Positions 27,301-35,864 of a stretch of 64,000 bases of DNA are shown here, in pieces (within the stretch, counting starts at the first letter, position 1; every line of letters starts with the position of its first letter). Both the position numbers and the translations under genes were made by a program. Under the pieces are notes generated by a model that saw nothing but the letters and a program-made list of their open reading frames with translations, was not told the DNA's origin and made no database searches. Source of the DNA: Sphingobacterium zeae. GTDB lineage: Bacteria > Bacteroidota > Bacteroidia > Sphingobacteriales > Sphingobacteriaceae. Location: the NCBI RefSeq assembly GCF_030818895.1, contig NZ_JAUTBA010000001.1:5084001-5148000 (forward strand). Direction: 5' to 3'.

Positions 27301-29823
27301 TCCTTTCAAGGCAGAAGACAATGTTGATCCAGTTCCTACTTCGATGAAATAGTCAACCCGTTTACCTACTTCTAGAAAGGTTTGATAAAAACGGACTGGA
27401 CTTATTATATGATCTTCTAAATATTCAACCAGATCGGTTTGTTCAGTGACCATCTCTCCAGTGACAGTTGAACACATTTTCCTTTTTGCCTTTTCCAATC
27501 TAACTTTCGCTACTGAATCCGCAAACTTTTTGGCAGCAAAACGCATACTTGGTGTATGGAAGGCGAAATTGGCTTTTACATATGTACATGCTAATCCATA
27601 ACCTGATAAATATTGATGCACTTCATGGATCGCTTCTTCGCTGCCTGCCAGTACAAAGTTATCTATTCCATTATATCCGGAAATATAAACATTATATAAA
27701 TGGGTACATTTGAGTATGTCTTCATAATTACCCCGAACGGCAAGCATTTTCCCTTTCGCCTCGGGACAGTTTGACATAATTTTACCCCGTATATAAGCGA
27801 GGCTAACTGCATCACTTTGACTTAAAACTCCTGTCCATGAAAGGCAGGCAATTTCACCCAAACTGTGACCGATTCCTATATCTGCCGATATGTTGAAAGA
27901 CTCAAGGAATTTTGTGGATTCAATTATCTTTTGGACAATGACATGCTGGCTTGTTGAAACTTTATCCGCAAGTTCTTTATTAATGTTATTTTCAGCGATA
28001 GAGTCTTCGAAATGCTTAAAAATACCGTAGCTATCTCTAATTGGACTTCCCTGTCCCGGAAATAGAAATGCATTTGATAGTTTAGTCTTTGACCCATTGT
28101 AGAAAATATTTTGTTTATTATCAATAATCGTTTCATTAGCTGTTATATGTTTACTAATAAAGCTATCAATCTTATAAATCAAACTATCTACAGTATTTGC
28201 AACTATCGCTATTTTGCAATTTGATGAATAAGGTAGATTTTTAATTAACGAAGCTGAAAAATCAATAAATTCCGATCTCGACAATTGAGCTATTTTTAAT
28301 TTATAACTTTCCAATTTTATTTTAAGTTCACGAATATTTGCGCCAGTAAAGCAAAATATTTCATCCGATAAACGTTGAGGCACATTGAATATATCCTTTT
28401 GGCTTGGATTTACTTTCAGATCATGATTAACATAGTCTTCCAAGGTAATATGAACATTTATTCCACCAAATCCGAAAGAAGAAACACCCGCTTTAAAAGT
28501 CTGATTTGGATCAAGGGTAATCGGTTGCTCCTTTATTAAAAGTGTGTCCTGGTTTTCTTCAAGAACAGGATGGTACCTATCGTATTTTTTAGAGGGTGGT
28601 ATAATTTTCTTTTCAATCGAAAGGACGGTTTTTATCAAACCTGCAATTCCTGCTGCAGCCTTGGTATGCCCAATCAACTGTTTAATCGAACCTACACAAG
28701 CTGGATTGGGTGCATTATTTTCACGTAATTGATCAATAATTGCTTTTAGCTCTACATCATCACCTACTGATGTCCCTGTTCCATGGGCTTCAAACATGGA
28801 CACCTCATTTATAGAATAACCGGCCATTGAATAAGCCCTTTTTAAAGCCAAAGATTGTGCTTCAACCTTAGGACGAGTAATCCCCCCCATTCCATCTGAA
28901 GAAATACCCCAACCTTTAATGGTAGCATAAACTTTGTATCCCATTTTCTTGGCGTATGATTCCCGCATTAAAACGATCATACCGCAGCCCTCCCCTGGCC
29001 AGAATCCTTGCGACTTTGACGAAAATACTTCCATCTCATTGGACGCTAACGCTCCATTTCTTGCGAACCCAATTAGTTCGAAAGCATCAATGCTTAAATC
29101 AACTCCGCCAGCAATTGCCACATCCAATCTACCATTTACTAATGCTTCGGAAGCATTCGCAACAGCTAGAAGCGAAGAAGAACAAGCTCCATCAATTGTA
29201 TATCCCCCTCCTCTAAAATCATAATAATTACAGATTCTACCAGCTATTGTATTACTTAATCCACCAGCAAGCATATCGGCATCAGGAACTGGAAATGGAG
29301 ATTTGTAATTTTCCTCAGTTTTCTCAAGGATCTCAATTATGCTCTGATTATCAAACGACAAGTCGCTTAGTGTTGAAGATAATACCTTTTTCAAATAAGG
29401 CCATCTTAATCTTAAAACATTTGCTCTTGTAAATTCTCCTGTGAGAGAATTGCCAATTATAACGCCTGTATGTTTGCGTGTTTCTTCGCAATTAAGATCT
29501 ATTCCAGCATCCTTTAAAGCGCCAGTGGCAACATCTAAAGCCATCCAATGCGTCATATCAGTCTGATCGAATGTTGATTTAGCAATTTTATAGCCGAGTC
29601 TGTCAAAATTATACCCTTGAAGCACAGCTGCCATTGTAGAATAAGTGTAATCGTTTGCCGATTTATCGGCAGCATAATAATAATCGAGATCTAACCTATC
29701 CTTTGGAATTCTTCTGAATTGTTGTCTAAGATTTATTATGTTATCCCAAAACTCATTGATATTATTGGCGCCTGGATATCTACAGTCCATTCCAACAATT
29801 GCCACACCTTCGTTCTCTTTCAT
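24322..29823 (-). CDS. pksE: enediyne-type iterative polyketide synthase PksE (KS-AT-ACP-KR-DH)
   Basis: 1833 residues. KS at 1-460 with Cys214 (DGACSSSL), His347 (EAHGTGT) and His386 (GHTKAAAG); the segments RIPKDRLDLDYYY and DMTHWMALDVATGALKDAG are characteristic of PksE. AT at about 580-880 with Ser654 (GHSLG) and His756. A single ACP around Ser973 (DLHINSLAISE). KR with GGGKGI (1215-1220), Ser1346 and Tyr1359. DH at about 1480-1740 with His1490 (KNHVLDGQYIFP) and Asp1658. All catalytic residues are intact. The C-terminal PPTase domain of actinobacterial PksE is missing; about 90 unassigned residues end the protein. Makes a polyene from malonyl-CoA by iteration, to judge by the family. Confidence 0.95.
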   Translation of the reverse strand: MKENEGVAIVGMDCRYPGANNINEFWDNIINLRQQFRRIPKDRLDLDYYYAADKSANDYTYSTMAAVLQGYNFDRLGYKIAKSTFDQTDMTHWMALDVATGALKDAGIDLNCEETRKHTGVIIGNSLTGEFTRANVLRLRWPYLKKVLSSTLSDLSFDNQSIIEILEKTEENYKSPFPVPDADMLAGGLSNTIAGRICNYYDFRGGGYTIDGACSSSLLAVANASEALVNGRLDVAIAGGVDLSIDAFELIGFARNGALASNEMEVFSSKSQGFWPGEGCGMIVLMRESYAKKMGYKVYATIKGWGISSDGMGGITRPKVEAQSLALKRAYSMAGYSINEVSMFEAHGTGTSVGDDVELKAIIDQLRENNAPNPACVGSIKQLIGHTKAAAGIAGLIKTVLSIEKKIIPPSKKYDRYHPVLEENQDTLLIKEQPITLDPNQTFKAGVSSFGFGGINVHITLEDYVNHDLKVNPSQKDIFNVPQRLSDEIFCFTGANIRELKIKLESYKLKIAQLSRSEFIDFSASLIKNLPYSSNCKIAIVANTVDSLIYKIDSFISKHITANETIIDNKQNIFYNGSKTKLSNAFLFPGQGSPIRDSYGIFKHFEDSIAENNINKELADKVSTSQHVIVQKIIESTKFLESFNISADIGIGHSLGEIACLSWTGVLSQSDAVSLAYIRGKIMSNCPEAKGKMLAVRGNYEDILKCTHLYNVYISGYNGIDNFVLAGSEEAIHEVHQYLSGYGLACTYVKANFAFHTPSMRFAAKKFADSVAKVRLEKAKRKMCSTVTGEMVTEQTDLVEYLEDHIISPVRFYQTFLEVGKRVDYFIEVGTGSTLSSALKGEHINILSMDYGADSISGLLQILAVTFIANKNPNLEKLFSNRFHKEFDLDKWELDVLKNPCELFSISNNILELSNKATLNNSEIDANEGIVELIKSNLDVKSFLRSQISIKSEIPVESILDEDRILSDLHINSLAISEIISLTVKAFEKDQTTYTTASLIANEDGCLEDLVNCILMGKDSKYSSSHSMINFESLPNWTHVFHRIQIEKSLMRSAVSHNSNEVMVTGNSEHIAGFKFFVAGLKQNLGIGSIFMSDNKSVQDMNLFLDFLKTSQVQRGDFLALVQFDYKEFDLKPILRTFKQEFPLVTVFSIDIEVENGNSEKAFSLIYSEIIFRTKYKEVRYEGIKRFESEIEYKPIFANQDVDLLKVNDIIIIAGGGKGITFESAKFLSHKYKLRLAIIGRSDPSNDSKLFDNLETLRSMGTIFKYYSADILDKEKIINVLEDVNTQWGHPVGILFGAGINKPKILKDLSFEDFNRTTEIKTKGIQNIISGIKDPKHLKLVIGFGSIISESGMEGNADYAWANDQFAKVIDGFSEKHKKCKALVIQWSIWDEVGMGVDLNSIGHLKKKGIWPIPVSNGLRILDNLISDTSIKNGRYIVSSRYGNLPTLNFKRKTLFLGRFVNDIIHHLPSVEIISNIKIDLQSDPYLKNHVLDGQYIFPTVMALEAMAQIGKCLHQDQNIWSFENLKINKPIFIPSDKSLSLTVVGTRIAHGQILVTILSEDSNFEIENFQVILSNKEPIAINEKWYEEERKNILNFNVSKAFYDTLLFHTGPFRKINEFCYIDSKDSIAEVTELTNEFWFDEKYPQEFLLGNPGINDAIIHCHQACRPSQRLLPTGVRSIYIIEPFISGKVRIQTREIYEDGLNTVIDVVLTNERNEILQYWKELVLTRVKGHQFEKLWDVNLLLPDLEYKLRGTKHGNLICSTENKEQLIKNFQNKDLEFKLDNNILSVYSGETDEKELVDKSSYLTAVDDTAVQVVIQHNQIQYPFIKLL

Positions 29824-29841
29824 ATATCTTTAGGTTGAACT

Positions 29842-30816
29842 TTAACTAATAATAGCCGCTTGGTTGAGCGCTACCCATTCTCTTATTTCTTCTAAGAATA
29901 CCTGTAATGAGTGTTTTCCGTTAATAGTTGATTGGTTATTTAATTTTTGGTTTGCATTACACGCAAATTCCTGGCATTCTGCTGCGCTTTTCCCAGTGAG
30001 CAACCTCTCAGTTAAATCCAATTCATGTTTATTACCTGCAACGTCTCTGGTATGTGTTGCCAGAACAGAACCTTCTCCTAATCGGGGAGCGTGTTTACCT
30101 GCCAAGGCTATTAACTTTTCAATTTTATTTTTGTCAACGCCGCCTGCATAAGTTGCTGCCAGTCCCACACCGGCCCATATCGATCCTTGCCGCTCAGGGG
30201 AGAACTCAAAAATCATGTTTGCAATTAAATCAGGATTTCCCCCATTAACAAACCAGAAAGCTCTTCCCATTCCATTATCATAACATTCAATATAAAAGTC
30301 GTCAAATGTTAAGTCTTTTGGGATGAACTGTCTTTCAATCCCTTTTTGAGGTTTAAAATATGCGTAGTAAAATCCAATACCGTTCAAAATTAACAAGCCG
30401 CTCGTTGGGGATGCTCTTAATCTGAACGTCTCTATCGGACGATGATTAAACACTCCGCAAGCAATACCAGCTCCAATGTAAGACATGTATCGGTGATTTG
30501 CCCCCTCAGACTCCACAAATCTCCAAAACGAATTGCTTCGTAAAGGTGATAATAAATCCAACGTATATAACCCCATACCGATTCCTTCAGTAAAAAAACC
30601 TTGTAGTTCCCTACTGATCATGCTTTGGTGGATCAAGAGATCTGGATTATAGCCCGTTTCCAACGCTAAATTGTAGCCTGCTACAACCACTTTTGCTACG
30701 AGTTCTAACCTATCTTGACCCTGCTCACCAATAGCAAACTTTCTAGTTGAAAAATTTGCATCCTTTAACGGAAGAGCAAAGAGTGACTTCCGAATTATTT
30801 TTAGTTTTTCCTTCAT
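29842..30816 (-). CDS. unbL: DUF1702 family enediyne protein UnbL
   Basis: 324 residues. DUF1702 pattern throughout: TRKFAIGEQGQDRLELVAKVVVAGYNLAL, GFFTEGIGMGLYTLDLL, RYMSYIGAGIACGVF, LLILNGIGFYYAYF, CYDNGMGRAFWFVNGGN, SIWAGVGLAATYAGG. In enediyne clusters this protein (UnbL or E4) always accompanies PksE; its reaction is not established. Eighteen bases separate it from pksE. Soluble by appearance, with no signal peptide. Confidence 0.92.
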   Translation of the reverse strand: MKEKLKIIRKSLFALPLKDANFSTRKFAIGEQGQDRLELVAKVVVAGYNLALETGYNPDLLIHQSMISRELQGFFTEGIGMGLYTLDLLSPLRSNSFWRFVESEGANHRYMSYIGAGIACGVFNHRPIETFRLRASPTSGLLILNGIGFYYAYFKPQKGIERQFIPKDLTFDDFYIECYDNGMGRAFWFVNGGNPDLIANMIFEFSPERQGSIWAGVGLAATYAGGVDKNKIEKLIALAGKHAPRLGEGSVLATHTRDVAGNKHELDLTERLLTGKSAAECQEFACNANQKLNNQSTINGKHSLQVFLEEIREWVALNQAAIIS

Positions 30817-30825
30817 AATTCAATT

Positions 30826-31752
30826 TTATGCTACATTCGCTTCATTCGAAATTTCTTTTGGTAATTCAGTTATCTGACCCTTTTGATAAGATTTTTTCTT
30901 TAAATCAATCATCCAGAAATAAATTCCCCTACAAATACATACAGCAAACAAGGAAAAGAAAAGGTTATAAACTATATGCAATTCAACGGTTATACCATAT
31001 AAAATAGCCACTGCCATCCCAAAAATAATCTGATTTTTAACTTTAAAAGGAGTTGTACCTGGATCACTGATCATGTAAAATGTGAATAATAGAAATGCTA
31101 CTCCTGACATTACACCCAATGCAGCTAAAGTAGAGGTATTGAAAATATAAGTTCGTACAACAGCCTGTAATGCGAAAGTGCCTAACCAAGCAAGAATTAA
31201 TGGTAACTTTTTGGTAAACTTATAATTTAGAAAAGAACCCAAACATAGAATAATTGCAACAACAATCCAATCCCCATAACCACTTGTAATTTCGGTAAAC
31301 TGATAAGGGGGGGCTGGTCCTACTTGTGGGAATACCAAAAATAGAATGGCGATACCCGTATTGGAAGGATTCAAAAAATGTTTATTTTTGCCATTAATAT
31401 TAACCCTGAAAAGGTATTTAGAAAGAATTCCTACACATACACCGAAGATCAGAAAACCGAAATTAGCATTTGTAAATGTGAGCATTGAAACTGCCATTGC
31501 GGTAATATGTGCGGGGAGTAAAAAGATTATAAAATTTTTCATACCACCATAAAATGCAGGAACTTTTCCTTCTAGTTTCGCTGAAATATATTCAAAAATC
31601 AGGTCCAAAATATAAGCCGTTCCCAAAGCGATAAAAACATGTGCGTAAGACTGCTCAAAACCTAAATATAGATGTCCAAAAATATTAAGAACTGTAATGG
31701 CACTTGCGAACCTGATCAAAGCAGGTACTCTCAAATCAATTTTCTTTTTCAT
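30826..31752 (-). CDS. unbU: enediyne biosynthesis membrane protein UnbU, RnfD/NqrB-like
   Basis: 308 residues from ATG 31752, just after the stop of unbV; the open frame further upstream overlaps unbV and is not used. Eight or more transmembrane helices; the motifs FLNPSNTGIAILFLVFPQVGPAPPYQF and MISDPGTTPFKVKNQIIFG are shared with UnbU/E5 proteins and with the RnfD/NqrB redox membrane family, which bind flavin covalently. Found with PksE in enediyne clusters; function unknown, perhaps electron transfer or intermediate handling at the membrane. Confidence 0.9.
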   Translation of the reverse strand: MKKKIDLRVPALIRFASAITVLNIFGHLYLGFEQSYAHVFIALGTAYILDLIFEYISAKLEGKVPAFYGGMKNFIIFLLPAHITAMAVSMLTFTNANFGFLIFGVCVGILSKYLFRVNINGKNKHFLNPSNTGIAILFLVFPQVGPAPPYQFTEITSGYGDWIVVAIILCLGSFLNYKFTKKLPLILAWLGTFALQAVVRTYIFNTSTLAALGVMSGVAFLLFTFYMISDPGTTPFKVKNQIIFGMAVAILYGITVELHIVYNLFFSLFAVCICRGIYFWMIDLKKKSYQKGQITELPKEISNEANVA

Positions 31753-31757
31753 AGCTT

Positions 31758-33647
31758 TTAATAATTTAAGTATAATGTATGCCAGCCTTTTGTCAGATCC
31801 ATTTTGGCATTTCGTTTTTGCCCCTTTGAGTCTCTCCAACTAAAGTCCACGGCATAAAGTTCATTCTGTGTGCCGCTTTTACCCAGCCCAAAATGGATTT
31901 CTGGACTATTTCTCGATGAATGACCATTCCCCCCATCAACAACTCGAATCATCTCGGTTCCATCTTTAAACTTAAGCCTAGCAATAGCTCCTATAGCCGG
32001 CATCGACTTATTTATAAGCCCTTCATTTGAGATTATTCTTTCATTTCCTTCTTGGAAATTTAGACGTAATGAAACAGCAAGAAAATCATTTTGATTTTTT
32101 GACCTATTCAAATTAAAATGGGAATCTTCCCATTGATTTACAGAGACAAAGTCTAACAATCCGTCTCGATTAGCATCTACTATACCAATACCTCGGGTAA
32201 TTTCATTTTGGCCCATGCCAATTTCCTTAGCAAGATCGAAATATCTACCACTCTTTGACTTTACGAAAAATGGTATGTGAGCATCACCAGAAAGATCATC
32301 TCCAGGCTGAAGTACTGGCCAAAATTTTGGATTTGATAATAACTCATCATTAAGAGTTGCCGCCTCCTGCAGCTGTGGCCATCTATTAACTTTTCCTTTG
32401 ACAAACCCAGTTGCTTGAATAGCTTCGGGAATACCGTCGTTGTTAAAATCGGCAAATCTCGAATCCCACCCCCAAGAGCTTCTGGACAATCCCAAAGATT
32501 CGCTACGATTTTCATAGGGAGCAATCCCTTTCTTCATTTTTTCGTTATCCTTATCATGGACAAAAACGAAATGACTCTCTTGCAATGCGAATTCATCTGC
32601 GATGTTACTTATATAGATATCAAAAAAACCATCATTGTTCATATCATAGAATTCAGCCCCCATGCCTTTGAAAGAATCATGACCCAAAGCGGCTGATTTT
32701 AAGGTAGTAAAATGCCTCTTCCCAAAAAGTTGGACAAATCTCACTTTTCCTTTTTCTGATTTATTCAACAAAAGCTTGTCTGGACCGAAGTCATTTGCAA
32801 CATACAACTCAGGTAAGAGGTCTCCATTAATATCGCAAGCAGCTACTGCCAATGTCCAGTCATCTTGATTTGTCAATCCTGATAGTGCATCTTTGTCTTC
32901 AACAAAAATTGCATTACCATTTTCTGTTCCTTGCCATAGTAAAAAGCGGTTTTTTGCCCCATTTGATGCATTTGACATTCCGTGCTGCATAGTCTGATTA
33001 TTGTCTTTTGAGTTAGCATCATATAAAGATGACCAATCAGGAAAATAATTACCAATTAAAACATCCATATGACCGTCTCCATCAAAATCAGCGATAGTTC
33101 CGGTGGTACTATTCCATTTTGTACGTTCAGCTAGTAGTTCAACTTCTCTAAATCCATCTAGTGTTCTATAAAGAATCATTGGCGAACGTCCCAAAAATAA
33201 TACGAGAAGATCTTGCTTTCCATCTTCATTAAAATCATGCGATAAAACACCTGAAAAAATCATAGTCTCATCTAAATAAAGATCCTTTACTTTATATTCA
33301 AAGGGTAGATAAGGTGATTTATCCGCGACAGAAGTAATCATCAACTTATTAAATCTAGGGTCTATATAAGCAAGATCGTCGAATAATCCACTATTGGTAA
33401 AGTCGAAAAATGCGGATGATGCACCAACAGAAGATATCCATGTAGAAATTTTCTCATATTGAGGATGAACCTTTTGGACAAACACTTTTTCTCCATCTGG
33501 CACATGTAGTTTTGTCCTATCAAACGAAAATTGCTTGATCATCTCATTTTTTTCAGTAACTGCAAGAGTTGTCGGTTTAACAAATCCATAAATAGCGGCA
33601 ATTACTGCTATAGCAAGGATTTTAGGCAAAAAATAGCTTTTATTCAT
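31758..33647 (-). CDS. unbV: enediyne biosynthesis protein UnbV (VCBS/FG-GAP repeats, ASPIC/UnbV domain)
   Basis: 629 residues. An N-terminal hydrophobic helix (about 8-25) acts as signal or anchor. Beta-propeller-like FG-GAP/VCBS repeats follow, with calcium-type loops such as DFNEDGKQD, DFDGDGHMD, DINGDLLPE, DMNNDGFFD, DFNNDGIPE and DANRDGLLD. The C-terminal ASPIC/UnbV domain covers about 550-629 (GAIARLKFKDG, NGHSSRNSPEIHFGLG). It is the E3 protein of the enediyne cassette and the first gene of the operon, so the promoter should lie in the AT-rich gap upstream. The export signal places it in the periplasm or on the envelope. Confidence 0.93.
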   Translation of the reverse strand: MNKSYFLPKILAIAVIAAIYGFVKPTTLAVTEKNEMIKQFSFDRTKLHVPDGEKVFVQKVHPQYEKISTWISSVGASSAFFDFTNSGLFDDLAYIDPRFNKLMITSVADKSPYLPFEYKVKDLYLDETMIFSGVLSHDFNEDGKQDLLVLFLGRSPMILYRTLDGFREVELLAERTKWNSTTGTIADFDGDGHMDVLIGNYFPDWSSLYDANSKDNNQTMQHGMSNASNGAKNRFLLWQGTENGNAIFVEDKDALSGLTNQDDWTLAVAACDINGDLLPELYVANDFGPDKLLLNKSEKGKVRFVQLFGKRHFTTLKSAALGHDSFKGMGAEFYDMNNDGFFDIYISNIADEFALQESHFVFVHDKDNEKMKKGIAPYENRSESLGLSRSSWGWDSRFADFNNDGIPEAIQATGFVKGKVNRWPQLQEAATLNDELLSNPKFWPVLQPGDDLSGDAHIPFFVKSKSGRYFDLAKEIGMGQNEITRGIGIVDANRDGLLDFVSVNQWEDSHFNLNRSKNQNDFLAVSLRLNFQEGNERIISNEGLINKSMPAIGAIARLKFKDGTEMIRVVDGGNGHSSRNSPEIHFGLGKSGTQNELYAVDFSWRDSKGQKRNAKMDLTKGWHTLYLNY

Positions 33648-35096
33648 AAATTTAAGTTAATGGTAATTATTAGGTGTATTATCAAATTTGGTAATAGAAT
33701 AAATAATTTAAAGGTTAACATAGTCAGAATAGCTAATCAAGTGAACAGCTAATAAGACTTATAATGTTAAATTATTTACGATCTTAAACAAACTTTAACG
33801 GCTTAAAAGAAAATTCCAAAACAAACAGTTTGTGTATGGAAAGGGTACTAGCATGGATTGAACAATAAAATATTTAAAAAGGTTAATTATTGATTTATAT
33901 TTTATATTACCCAAAGAGAAAAAAATAAAACCACATAATCAAATTTTAAGAGGTAACAAATCAGTTACAAAAAAATGAGAATATAAATTTATTGAATATG
34001 ATTAGACTCACTTACAATATTTATATAACTAATCACACGATCATTAATTTGATAAAAATAAACATATATACATATTTTACAAGATATTATGAAGATATTT
34101 AAAATATCTAATATTTTCATAAACAATTATAACTTAGCAGATGAAAGAAAGAAATGTCTAATATAAATCCAAATCTGCAACATTTAGTAAATTTATGGCA
34201 AGAGCAAATTTGGACTTACAAAAAAAATATAATTTTTTTTGTTAAAAAATTTGAGAAAAATAAGCTTAAAAGCAATAAAAAGAGTTGAATTGATACAAAA
34301 AACAAAATAAAAACAGGCCCAAATTTTTCCCGTAAAAATATTAATGTAACTTATTATATTCCCTTATTCATCGGCGATAAATTGAGCTATCTATTCCAAG
34401 TCTTATCAACTTCGCCAATAAAGAAAAAATAAAAGCATTAGAAAACAGAAATATATTCAAAAATAACTGATTATGAATAATTTAAAAAAAAATGCCTTAT
34501 AAAATATTGCTAACTACATATCTTTCTTAAATTACCGACACTGCATAGCATGATATTATTATTTTCAAAAACGCCTTCGATAAAAACTTCTAAAGTTGAT
34601 TATATTTAAATGAGAAATTTAATTTTTTTTCAACTTTTCCGAAATTTTAGAATTTTAATTTCTATATTAGCTTCAACGATAAGCTAGGCTTCTTAATCTG
34701 AGGTGAAATTACTTTATTTTTTAACCTAAGAATTTTAATATAAAATTATCTCTAAAGAATAGCTTTTTATTGCAAAAATTAACATTTTTTTATGTACTTG
34801 ATCTAGTAACCTTCGAGGTTCTGATTTCCAAACTAATTTTTACCATTTTTAGCCGTAATCCTTTTTATTAAAATATGACAATCGCCAACAATCAATTTGG
34901 ATGGCATAGTAAATTTATTATTACCATAAGTGATTGCTGATTTAACAGATTGTATTGCAAGATTTATTAAGCAGCATTAAGCATAAACTTTAAATATGAC
35001 TAAATTCAAGAAAATAAACTTGTCCAAATTTTTTCTATAAATTTTGAAAATCTACGTATCTAATAACACATATCTCGAAATTTGTAAGCTTTTATT
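33648..35096. promoter_or_regulatory. 1.45-kb AT-rich divergent gap between the polyketide operon and the ABC importer
   Basis: No frame reaches 60 codons except short debris. It must hold the promoters of both the leftward polyketide operon and the rightward importer, but no convincing TTTG...TAnnTTTG pair was found in front of either gene. A nested dyad TTATGAA...AGATATTT-A-AAATATCT...TTCATAA (34087-34122) is the most notable structure. Very AT-rich, which suits silencing of acquired DNA or a lost gene. Confidence 0.5.
34087..34122. repeat. nested inverted repeat in the divergent gap
   Basis: AGATATTT (34093-34100), A, AAATATCT (34102-34109), enclosed by TTATGAA (34087-34093) and TTCATAA (34116-34122). 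A possible regulator-binding site; AT-richness makes chance pairing fairly likely. Confidence 0.4.
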
Positions 35097-35864
35097 ATGA
35101 AAGAAAAACAGCTATTACTTCCAATAAGTTCATTTGCCGGTTTTTTTGCAATATGGCAAATACTTATTTACTTTAACGTTTTCCCAGAATATGCACTTCC
35201 CTCGCCTGCAACAGTTCTCGGAAGATTCAAGATGGAGTTTTCCTCCTTCAGGATATTTAATGATATTATTGTATCTCTTTGGAGAGTTGCGATAGGATTC
35301 TCCTTTTCAGCAATTTTAGCCATACCTTTAGGACTATGGATTGGAGAAAATAAAAAGTTGAAGATGGCTTTTATTCCATTCTTTAATTTTTTTAGATTTT
35401 TATCTCCCCTATCTTGGATTCCCTTTGCCATCCTTTGGTTTCATATAGGAGATAAACCAGCAATTTTTCTAATTTTCCTTTCTACATTTTTTCCTTTAAT
35501 AATTTCAGTTATATCCGCACTTGCTACAATCCCTGACATTTATTTCCGTGTCGCCTCAGAGTACACTTTCAAAAAGAAAGAGGTGTTGTATAAAATTACA
35601 CTTCCAGCTATAATGCCTCAATTAATTACCTCTTTAAGAGTTTGCTTTGGAATCAGCTGGGTTGTAATTATTGCAGCTGAGATGGTCGGATGCCAAGATG
35701 GTTTGGGGTACGGAATATGGGACGCCAGGAACGGATTAAGCTTAGACACGGCAATATGCTATATGATTGTTATTGGATTATTGGGCTTAGTTATGGACAG
35801 AGCGTTTGTATTGATAGCTAAAGCAAAATATTTAAAATGGGGCTATGGTAACAGATATGAATAA
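35097..35864 (+). CDS. ABC importer permease, SsuC/TauC/NrtB type
   Basis: 255 residues with about six transmembrane helices and the EAA-type loop of inner-membrane importer permeases (ASEYTFKKKEVLYKITLPAIMPQLITSLRVCFGISWVVIIAAEMVG). This branch takes up sulfonates, taurine, nitrate, cyanate or pyrimidine precursors. It overlaps the ATPase gene and is divergent from the polyketide operon. Confidence 0.9.
   Translation: MKEKQLLLPISSFAGFFAIWQILIYFNVFPEYALPSPATVLGRFKMEFSSFRIFNDIIVSLWRVAIGFSFSAILAIPLGLWIGENKKLKMAFIPFFNFFRFLSPLSWIPFAILWFHIGDKPAIFLIFLSTFFPLIISVISALATIPDIYFRVASEYTFKKKEVLYKITLPAIMPQLITSLRVCFGISWVVIIAAEMVGCQDGLGYGIWDARNGLSLDTAICYMIVIGLLGLVMDRAFVLIAKAKYLKWGYGNRYE

Noticed and set aside
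28934..29224. Plus-strand frames inside pksE
   Set aside because: Shadows of a clearly functional PKS gene; no domain of their own.
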